Positions 1 to 10,499 of a stretch of DNA of 28,498 nucleotides are shown piece by piece. The notes below the pieces were generated by a model. The model saw only the letters and a list, made by a program, of their open reading frames with translations, made no database searches and was not told where the DNA came from. The stretch comes from Oppiella nova. Lineage: Eukaryota > Arthropoda > Arachnida > Sarcoptiformes > Oppiidae. The stretch spans positions 1 through 28,498 of the forward strand of contig CAJPVJ010000311.1 of the NCBI GenBank assembly GCA_905397405.1, written 5' to 3'. Made by a program: the position numbers and the translations under genes. Each line of letters starts with the position of its first letter. The first letter of the stretch is position 1.

Positions 1-1769
1 CTGTTCACTACATTCATATAGTTTTGTGTTTGTATTGAAAGGCATTCAAGAGAATGAATTACAATAGATTAGAATAGATTAGAGGGAAGGCATAGGAATC
101 GGTGCCAATTGGTCACAGGGAGAGCCCACTAACAAAGGTAGATAAGAGAGCGAGAGAGAGAGAAAGAGAGAGAGAGGGAGAGAGAGAGAGAGGGAGAGAG
201 AGAGAGCAACTAATTTGTGGGTGTAGTAACTGGGTAGTCTATAATTCAGTATATTGTCTATTTTATTAAACTTTGTAAGTTGAATAGTTGAGTATAAAAC
301 ATAATGAAGAATAAATTTAGTGATAAGAATAAATATTAAGTTTCTTAAAGATGTTTTATGAAGGCCAGGGATGAGTTTCTAAGTACATCATTAACTATAA
401 GTGATATCAATTATTTGTATTTGTGAATTCACTTCATATTTATAAATTTTAAACATATTTCTTAAAGACCGCAAACATACTTTTAACACTTTTTATATTA
501 ATTAGTAATTATTAAAATTATGTTCAAAAATTTTAATATTTGACTTAACTTAAAAATTTAAAAATTAACTTAATCTATAAAAGCTAATAAACTATACCTT
601 ACGAGTAAGAGTAACCATAATACATTAATAATTTATTTGAATTATAAGCACAAAATAATAAACATATTGAGTATTTGAGCTTATATAGTATTAATATACT
701 TAATAAATACTTTATAAATACTTTATAAATTAATTTATTTCTAATAACTAATCATGTTATTAAATCGATTATCTACTGAACATAAATTAAAATTAATACA
801 AAACATTAAGCAAAGAGTTTTGAAATGAACTCAAACTCCTTATTTGGTTTAAGAATAATTATGCACTCATTTATTCACTGAATTCACTGATTGTTTTATA
901 TTTTTTATCATTGTATTTAGTTTGTGAACTAAAATACAATTTAGTTCTGCAAATAAATCAATTAATCATATTTTTTTGGCGAATGAATGCACAAAATTAT
1001 GTCCAAATATCAATATACTGTTATATAACTTAGGTATCAGTAGAGAATAGCCATGCATTTAGCAAATATGTTTCAAATGATATGGCATTTAATTTAATGT
1101 TTTATAACTGAATTTTAGCGCATAAATCGTAAAATCTATTCAAAAGCATGAAATCGTCAATTCATTGCAAAGATCACGTTTAGTGCCAACAATTGTAACA
1201 TTTTATTAATTAGATAAATACCTGACTATTAGTTGTTTGGAGTCAGAATGTCTACCGGCGCACCACATCAACCAATACTACCAATACTACACTATTATAT
1301 AAATGCCACAAACAAAAGCATATTTTAGGGAAATCCCTATTTTTTAATTATTAGTTATTTGTTTGAAAAATTCTATCGTATTACTAAAGATTGTATTTTT
1401 AGAATAATAACAATTTCTATTCAAATGGTTTTAGTAAGGTCTCAGACATTATCACATGCATTATTGTTATGCATTAATTATTTCACACCAATAATATGAA
1501 TCATTAACGAAAACATAGAAAAAATATAGAAATTATATAAAAATCATTTACCTGTTGTTAATGTCTATAAATATATTCGAAAAGACATTTTGGCGTCAAA
1601 TTTGTGTCTATTTCTTGATTTCATAACTTTTATTTCAATTTAAGGTCTGCTTAGAAGACATAACAATGAATGAAAGTATAAAACGAAAACACATGTATTG
1701 ACTAAATTGTTGTTTATCGGGAAGTTACGAAATTAAAGTTTATCACTGGCTTTAGTGGTATTCACTTAC
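1..1769. other. AT-rich gene-free stretch
   Basis: Apart from the GA microsatellite at 145-206 I see no coding region here. All six frames are broken by frequent stops, and no tRNA-like or rRNA-like sequence is visible. Short AT homopolymer runs dominate. Confidence 0.6.
145..206. repeat. Imperfect (GA)n microsatellite
   Basis: Purine-only GA dinucleotide tract of about 60 bp with AAA and GGG interruptions and one C near its start. It is the first of seven GA/CT tracts in the window. Confidence 0.95.
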
Positions 1770-2020
1770 AGTGAGAAACTCTTGAATGAATAAGTGAAGC
1801 AAAACAGCAAAACATATTCGTATAACAGCTATACTATGGTTGCAGAGCCCAGAGGCAGAGCCAGTGTTAAAGTGATATCGAGAGAAGTTTTCGTAGCATT
1901 TGTGGTGTAATTCCTGGTGTAAGCCATAGGCTGTGGAACATTGAGTGACGGATTGGTCTTACGTCAGCCGCAGCTCTAAATTACCTTCAAATCGATACTT
2001 CAAATGTCGAGTTAAACTCA
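1770..2020 (-). other. Candidate small two-exon ORF (unproven)
   Basis: On the minus strand an open frame of about 20 codons (roughly 2020-1963) ends in a GTAAGA donor. A 49-bp candidate intron follows (about 1914-1962, acceptor ACACCAG). A second open block then continues in phase and stops near 1829, ending in residues GSATIV. The second block also stays open in another frame, as a 144-nt exon (1770-1913) ending at a perfect GTAAGT donor. I recognise no protein family in either reading. The patch is less AT-rich than its surroundings, so open frames and splice-like words may be chance. Which frame is real, if any, cannot be decided from sequence alone. Confidence 0.15.
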
Positions 2021-5000
2021 CTTATAATTACATCCCAATCATTATCCTAACTCTTAACTTGTAATTACTATTTCACTCAACAGTATATATGAATTATCTT
2101 TTAATATTTATTCCGTAATTTACCATTTTATAAGTTTTCAGACAATTTTGTTTTAATAATTATTATGTTTACAAAAAAAGTTTTTACTTTTAGGCCTCAT
2201 TCAGACTCAACCCAACCATCTATTGAATGTTAAAATAAAGTTATAAATATTTTCAATTATAACAAAAGTTTCAAATTTTGTATTGCATTCATTAGATCCT
2301 GTAATAGGAGTTATGCCAACACTTATCAATAAATAAAACTTAGTTTACTATCAAATCATTTCAATACATACATCATATGTCTATACATTTATAATGAGAT
2401 CTTTTCTGTATTGAACACTCACTCCGCGTTAGGAGATCCATGGTTTCAAAAGCTTAAACAAACTTCTCTTGTACATTTAAATGATGACCATGGTCAGTTG
2501 TTATTGTACTATGAATCATGGTTAAATGTTACTCATATACAGCATGCTATGGAAGTATATTAACTTATATTTAAGAGTAAAAACATTATCTTTAGGTAAA
2601 ATTTAAAAATTTTGAAAGGTAACAACAGTTTTACAAATGTTATTTCTTATTAATTTAATTCATAAATATAAAATTATAATACTCATTCTATATAATGTTG
2701 TATAATATACAATAAATATATATAATTAATTTTGTGTTAAGCGCAATATTTAATATTAATTCATGATTTAAACAGTTTTTACTATGTTAAAAATTTAATG
2801 CTATAATTTTTATTAACATTTCTAATCTTAATATTGAATTACTGTTTAAATTAATTTTATTCGCTTTAAATACCTAAAACTAAATGTTGAATAATAATAA
2901 AAATTATTATAAAACTATTATAAGATAACAATTATGCAATTTAAAGTTTTAACGTTTCTTTATAAACTTTTTTTAAAAACTTTTTGAAGATTTGTATTAA
3001 TTTGTGTGAAAACAGATGTCGTTATGTACTCCTTAATACTTTCAACAATAATTTTATAATAAACTTGTTTAAACTTGGAACAAATTTAATGATTTACAAT
3101 AAAAGTTCATAAATCTCTCAAGATCTTAAAGAACTTATTAGTTGTTATTTAAAAATTCAATTAATTAACAAATTTATTAATTATATATATTAGCTGTATT
3201 TGATTAAAGTTAAAATTGTGAATTTATTAATAAATAAGATTTAGTGTTAGAAGTAAAATGTATTATAATAATTTTATTAAATAAATAAATAATTATTATT
3301 GATAAAGATTTTAAGGGAGCTTGCTTAAAACTTTCTATAAATTTAAGAACCTTACTAATACATTGAGTGTGCAGGCTAATATTCTATCATTGTCAATAAA
3401 TTCTATAGTTTTTAAAATAATTACATAATTTTCTTAATTAATATTATGTCTTATTGGAGTACTAAAATAATATTGTTTTGTTTGCATTGTCATAAATAAA
3501 ATAATAACAAATTACTGATTATAAAAATTAAAAATATATTTAAAATTATTAAATGCTTTTGTTTTAACTTTAAAATAAATTATTTCTAAAAGTTTGCAAA
3601 ATAAATTAAGTTTTATGAATGAGATCCTTGTTATTGGTTATATTGTTAACTTTTATAGCAATATGCCCACACTTATTTTAAAACTTTCAAGTATTTTATT
3701 AAAATAAAGGCAAACAAAGCAAAAATTAAATGCTTATAAACATTAAATGTATTGACAACTTTCAAATTGATTTTGAATTTAAATTAGTACATATTGTGTA
3801 AAATTATCAATCATTTAAACATTAAGACTACAATTAGTCTAAGTGATCTCTAAAATGTTTGCGAAAATTGAATGCATATAAATATAACACCATTTATTGG
3901 ACAATAATGCTTTAAATTATTTATTGTTTATAAAAGTTTCGAAATATGTATTATTAATAATAATTTCCTTATATCGAGAGAAAACTTTGTTTTGAGATTA
4001 GTTTTGAATTGATTTAATAAATATAATGTTTGCAATGTTGTGCTCATTCTTAGTTATTTTCTCAATAATTATAAATCTGATAAAACTCTTGCGGCAAAAA
4101 TGCGTTCACTTTTAACAATTGATATGAATTTTGTTTGTGAATAGCAAGTGGTGTTGTGTTCATACATTTGTATAGTTTAATCGATTAAAAGTTTTTATTT
4201 ATTTACATTTGATTAAATTTTATTTTTATTCCTTAAAACCAAATTCAAAGGTTATATAAGACAATGAAGTTTTATCGCGAAATTTAAATCAACATAAAAA
4301 CACCAATTATTTGATTTTATAGCACATGAGCCAAGGTTAAGGCAATAATTAATTGTTTCCACCCATTAATTGTATAATAATTTATTTATGTATTTGTGAG
4401 ATAACCACCAAATTTGAGCCAAGAATACCATTAACTCATCTCCCATTCCTACTTTTTGAAAGTCGTAAACAAATTTATTTTTACAACTACTACATAGTTG
4501 TGTTTTTAAAACTTTTTCGAAAACATTATTAAGTTAGAGTCAATCAAAAAGTAGTGTTTGAATTTAAACAAATCAACAAATGACCCAATTTCTCATATTT
4601 TCGATGGGCGGACGAGATATACTGTGTGTCAGACGTTAAGAATACTAAGAATTTTAATTAAAATTATTTTGTGTTTTTATGCTATCATATCATATCGAAC
4701 CTACTTTTCATTTTCTCCCCGATTCAGGAACTCGTCGACTATTTTTGTGCTCAAAGTTCTCGAAATTTAGTTTTTTTGTCTTTTTTGTTCATAATTTTAT
4801 TATTATATTTCTTTCCTGAAACTAAACCCAACGCTAAGGGAAAAAAACATATATTTCACTTTTTGACAATTTTGTTTTGTAAAATGACATCAATTGACAA
4901 ATAATCAAAACTTATAAATTCAAAACTTATTTTTAAAAAAATTAACACTCACAATAAGCTATCAAATGGATTATTTATTCAGTTCAATTAATAAATCAAT

Positions 5001-6678
5001 TGACAAAATAAGCATTTTATAAAAAAAATATTTATTATATAATTTAGTGTAAAGATTTTCATTTCATTTGAAATAAAATACACTTTCACTAAAAGTTTCG
5101 CAACTTTTTTGCGGAATGAAACCAAAAACTTTAATAATCGATCAAAATTTTAATTTATTTGTTACTTCAAAATTTGTTTCACATAATGATATACATTAAA
5201 ATGAATAAAGTAATTGTAAAAAGCTTTTTAATAAAATATTTGTGTGATCTATCAAAAAGTGAATTATTCTTATTGTTATTATTATAACAACGGCTGGCGA
5301 TATAAAAGCCATTATAAATAATATAACGTTTATTATATAAAAACCAATAATTTATTTGATAGTTGTGTTTGCATTGGGAGGGGATCGCAATTGTATGTGA
5401 TTTGGCTCATCAGTGGTGAGGTATGTGTTTGAGCCATAGTTGCAAAGTTTGGGTGGAATACAAGAATTGCAGAATTGCTAAGATTATAGCGGTTACAGTG
5501 CTTTACCATAAGATTAATAAGTATTTTAATAAGTTTGTGAGGCGTTAATATCGTATATAAATAAGTTCCCTAACATTCAAAACACTCTCAAATTTGAAAA
5601 ACTTTCATAAAAATACAAAACCCATCATAAGAGGCCCAGTATTCAAGTCGATAGTGAATTGAAAACTGGCTTTCCTTGAAGGGAGAGCTCTTGAGGTGTC
5701 AAATGTGTAGTCAATATATCTTTGTTGAAGACAAGGACGAACCGATCGCTTCTATCTATTAAATACATATTCTTTGTCTGAATTGTGAACTCAAATCAAT
5801 GCTTATTATATTGAATGCAATTCTTTATTATAAATTCTTTTCAAGTCATATAATTTATCACTAATTAAATAAAGAGTAAACGCTTTTATTTGTTATTCCC
5901 TTATTGTGTTTGTATTTAATTTTTATCAATTTTATTAATATGTATAAAAGAGATAATTATATCATATAAAATGCTTGTATTATGTAAATTGTAATTTTGC
6001 TTTAATATTCGAGCTAATGGTTATACTTTTTATTGATTGAAAGTCAATTAAAATCATAAATAACTACAAAAGTACCACAAAATGATTTGTAACATTTATT
6101 TTTTTGGCGTTGGTTTGTAAAATGAAACAAATTCCGTAATTATGTAAATGTTAATGCCAACCAGTTATAAATAATTGATTTCAAACATCAGGATGTTTTG
6201 TTGACAGAAATTGAATTTGGATTTAATTATAGAATAAATACTGGTTTATAGCAAATAGTGATGGGAATGACATTCACTCGTCAAGTGAAGCGTTTGGCTG
6301 TAAATATGAATACAATATAAACGGCGATGTGTTGTATGAGATGTGCGGCCAATGCCTTCGCCTATCCTTCCGTTGGATCTTTTGTGTAGCGATTATGCAA
6401 TCATATAATCATATGCTTCACAGATCTCTTTAATTTCATATTAATGTTATATATAAAGGCCTTTTAATAATTATAACAAAAGACCTTTTTATTACTTTAA
6501 GTATTCTGGCAAAAATTTAAATTTAAATTTATGAAAATGTAATCTCTCTTTAAATGGAAATCAAATCCTCAAATCGTAAAACGTCTCTTTGAATACATTA
6601 TTATTATATTGAATACTGTATATTATATGATTTAAGTTTATATCGTTAGAGCATACCCTCACCTTTTGGCACTTTTGA

Positions 6679-6794
6679 CCATTTGGTAAAAACCCCGGTT
6701 ACAGTTATTTTCAAACACATTATGAACTCTTATTTTAAATATTATTAATATTTGCAAGACTTAAGGGGTAAGGGAAAAAGGTTTTTCCAAATGG
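6679..6794. repeat. Imperfect inverted repeat
   Basis: The 16-base arm CCATTTGGTAAAAACC at 6679-6694 is matched in reverse complement by GGTTTTTCCAAATGG at 6780-6794, with a single-base gap. The arms are about 85 bp apart. This may be the foldback core of a decayed miniature element, or chance. No target-site duplication was recognised. Confidence 0.4.
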
Positions 6795-7059
6795 ACATAA
6801 ATGCCATAAATTAACATATATGCCATACTTAACACTCAGAGACCGTAGACTCTAATACTTGAAGTATTTGTTTGTTTTCTCTTCTATTGGAAGCAATTTC
6901 TGGCGATTATTGCATACATTTTGAAGAGAAATAAAAATCAAAAATTGAAGAAAAGATATAATTGAATGGATTGAATGGCGTGAAAATGTTAGCTTTTATA
7001 TAATACTCTAATCACGCCTTACTTTTCTTTATAATAGTGTACCTAATAGAAAGAAATAA

Positions 7060-7061
<2 letters not shown>

Positions 7062-7098
<37 letters not shown>
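7062..7098. repeat. (GA)n microsatellite
   Basis: About 18 uninterrupted AG units in AT-rich non-coding sequence. Confidence 0.97.
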
Positions 7099-7101
<3 letters not shown>

Positions 7102-8336
7102 GGTGTGAACCACAATAATAATTGTTTAACAGGACTTTTATTTCCAAATTTCTGGTCATAAACTCTATAGAATAGTAGAACTAATAAATATTATATTGCA
7201 AACGCAAACGTCTTATGGCTTATCCCTCCTTTAACTTACATTATATATATTATACGCGTATTCCGAGAAATATATATCAAAAGTTAGGGAAGACTTTTTA
7301 AATAGCGTTCAAAAGTTCTTTTAAGGAAAAATAGGACAAACCTATAAAACAAAATAACAAAAAAACTAATGGAAATATTGTAAGTTATTATGATATGTCT
7401 CCCAATAGAAGTCTCGGCATTAATCTTAGTATACGAGAGCACACCTGCACTTACCGTTCAGTCCTATACAGTACTTCCACTTTTGGCTATTTTCAAAAAG
7501 ACCAAAAGACGATAATATCTCACTATTGTATTCAAAAATTTTCATACTTTTGATTATTAGCAGAAATGATATATAACTGCATAATCAAAATTATTAATAA
7601 TCATATCGTATATACAGTGATTCGTAACCCCCATACGAATTAGTTTTTATTTTCACTTTTTTCTATTTCATTTGTCCTAATTTTTAATAAAATTAAGTTT
7701 ACTCTCTATTATATTGTTATTTTCACTTAAGATATTGTCTATCATAAGGCATAATAAATTCATTTGTTTTCTATTAATTAATTTTTTCTATTTTCTTTAA
7801 TATTATACATTTCAGTATTTAATGTATTGTTTTAAGAGTGAAATACTTCAAAATGTTTTGTCAATATTTGATTAAACTTTTTAGTAGCTAAAACTGTTGC
7901 AATAGATTTAAACTTGTAACATATTTATTATAATATTATTATTGATTTATTATTGTGACATATTACAATGTATTGCTTATTGCATAATAAATATAATATT
8001 TTTAGCCTTAAAATTTGGTGTAAATTATTTCCATTTGTTTGAAGATTAAAAATATAATACCTCTTATAATAATATACTTTAGTAGTCTTACAATTATTTT
8101 AAATTAAACCTATTAACAAATAACATTGTGTATTTAATAACTATAATTTTCAGTAATATTCAAAATAATAATAATTTCATTACAATTTTTGGTAAATCCT
8201 TTAAAACTCTTTATGAATTAAAATATTTATCTATTGTCTGATATTATTGTCTATTAATGTATTAAATTCATTTTGATTTTCATTTCTTTTGTTTATATAT
8301 CTAAACAAAAGAAAAAACTAACAGTAAGTTAATGTT

Positions 8337-8337
<1 letters not shown>

Positions 8338-8374
<37 letters not shown>
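8338..8374. repeat. (GA)n microsatellite
   Basis: About 18 uninterrupted GA units. It lies about 245 bp before a CT tract of similar length (8619-8665), so the two are complementary and form an inverted pair. Confidence 0.97.
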
Positions 8375-8375
<1 letters not shown>

Positions 8376-8618
8376 ACAGGTAGGAATATACAAATTCTGA
8401 TTACAGTCATAAAGTTATAATTTTCTTAAACCTATTCCTCGTTATTCATTGATGTGTGAAATAAATGGCAAAATTTTCTTTTTGAATTATAACGACTTCA
8501 ATGTCATTATAGTTAAACTATGAAGAAATTTACTGACAAAATGACAGAGTTTTAGAGTTTTCAAAATATTCACAGATTCTGCATTTCCTTTGTTCTAATT
8601 TAATGTATAATTTATTTG

Positions 8619-8652
<34 letters not shown>

Positions 8653-8665
8653 CTCTCTCTCTCTC
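8619..8665. repeat. (CT)n microsatellite, interrupted
   Basis: CT dinucleotide tract with TTTCTTT interruptions in the middle. It is complementary to the GA tract at 8338-8374. Confidence 0.96.
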
Positions 8666-8802
8666 ATTTTCTCATTTTTTACTCATTCACTTAAGTCTTA
8701 AAGGATTTATTATTAACGTTAACATAAGAACTTTATTTCAAAGACTAATACTTTCATTAATTTTCTAAAAGAAATTTTTCTTTTTAATTATAGTGTTGTA
8801 AA

Positions 8803-8999
8803 ATGGACTCAAATTTGAACAAAAACTTTGATATGATTGATGAAAAGCAGAGACCAAACTCGAGATTATCAAAGGATTGGGTTTGAATGATGTAAACAAT
8901 ATATGGCCAACAATGACATCATTATTAACTTCATTTGCGATGAAATGCTCAGCAAATTGCAGCCTTCAGTCCAATTCAAGGCGAACCGTAGGCTTTAAA
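8803..8999 (+). pseudogene. Possible decayed coding fragment, family unknown
   Basis: An ATG at 8803 opens 27 codons (starting MDSNLNKNFDMIDE) before a TGA. In another frame, a second ATG shortly after opens about 30 codons containing DIIINFICDEMLSKLQPS before a TAA. Together they read like one protein segment interrupted by a frame change. The base composition is visibly less AT-rich and more codon-like than the surroundings. I recognise no family. Alternatives are an isolated exon of a gene with long introns, or chance. Confidence 0.2.
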
Positions 9000-10499
9000 A
9001 CCATATTCTTAACACAAAATTATATTAAGATTTGAAAGACTTTATATAATTAAAAGCTCTTCAATTCATATCAATACAAATAACGATGAATCTGATTAAA
9101 CCTAAAAAGGCTTTCGAAGGATAATTAGATGAACACAAAAACAAATTAAATATTTTTAAAATGTTGTTTTTATTGAACATTATTTGCATTATGCCATAAA
9201 TAACCTTTTCTGATATAAATGGAAGTTATTTGATTTGTTGAATATTTATACTTTCACTCTCTGTACAAATCCAGACAAACAGTTAGTTTTAGATACGAAT
9301 TTTGAATCAATTTTCCTAATAGTGTAACTAATTTTAATGAAATCCTATAACTTATTAAAGTCCTATTTAATGCTATACATTGGCTGAGGGCCACAAAAAT
9401 TCAAGTCGAGGTCTCCCAAAGCAAACAATAAGATAATTTGCATTTGTTATCGATTTTGTAATAAATACATTCAATTCTAATGTCTCGAAGTTTTTCATAA
9501 TGAAAGTGTTTAAAACCAAATGACTTTTCACATAAATGTGTCGAATCGGTGTTACAATCACATTATATACAAACCTCTTACCCATTAAATTATTTTCAAT
9601 TTTAAAATACATAATTTATCAGAAAGTGGAGACAATGATAAAATTATAAAATAATAAACAAGCACTTTGTATTAAATTAGAAAATAGATCTATAAATATA
9701 TTAACCAAAAAAATAATTTATTCCAAAATTTTTATACAAAAACCATTGAGAGTCAAGTGATTATTTTGGCAATTATTACAAACTTTTAGAAATTATTATA
9801 ATTTTAATTTTGCAATCTATTAAAATATATATTTAAACTATTATTATTAAATTTATAAAATAGAAAACTCGTGCATACAAAATATAATATATGGTATTTA
9901 TCGAGATCATTTATCTTTATCTCTTTGGTAGAATACTTATTTTAATAATTATAATAATAAACCTTTAAAATAGTAAATTTAGATATTTATACTAAATTAT
10001 TTGTTATTAAAAATTTAATTTAAAAGTCTATTAAAATTATAAATTATCGTATAATTGCTGCGATAGAAAATTGCTTTAATCAAAAGGAAATACACTTTTA
10101 AATTACAAGTTATCCATCAAAAAACATAATCCTTGACCAAAACGGGAGGCATTTATTAAAAGTAATTATTATAAAAATACATATACTTGAAAATATATGC
10201 GTTATTTGACATTAAAGAGGAAAATGAATTTTCAGGCAAACATCGAAATGTATCAAAATGTTTGAGCAATGAGTTAGTTGTCTATAAATTAATTGTTCAA
10301 TGAATTGGCACATTATAGCGATTCCTCGACCCCTTTATATCAATACAATATACATGTAAGCGATAGGGATGTGCATTATATATAAGACTTGTTCTCACAG
10401 GTACTGTATATTCACTGAGACTTAATTGAGTTATTGTTAATAATCTTAGGAAAGAAGTTCATTACTGGGAGTGAAGGGAAGGGATGACACTTGACTTCC
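9000..10499. other. AT-rich spacer downstream of the CABIT gene
   Basis: No coding region seen. The open frame at 9373-9612 on the minus strand has no ATG at its start and no recognisable features. The end of this stretch nearest 10500 should contain the 3' untranslated region of the minus-strand CABIT gene. TTTATT words, which read AATAAA on the minus strand, occur here (for example near 10150), but the actual poly(A) site cannot be chosen. Confidence 0.5.

Larger units (their letters stand above)
2021..8800. other. Long AT-rich gene-poor region
   Basis: Nearly 6.8 kb without a recognisable gene. The open frames inside it (for example 4558-4904) are AT-composed, lack ATG starts or family features, and look like chance. 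It contains three GA/CT microsatellites (7062-7098, 8338-8374, 8619-8665) and one imperfect inverted repeat (6679-6794). Less AT-rich patches at about 5370-5460 and 6340-6380 hold no convincing ORF. It could be intergenic or a long intron. Confidence 0.55.

Noticed and set aside
4558-4904. Two overlapping plus-strand frames of 70 and 77 codons
   Set aside because: Non-ATG or weak starts, hydrophobic AT-driven composition, no motif and no splice context.
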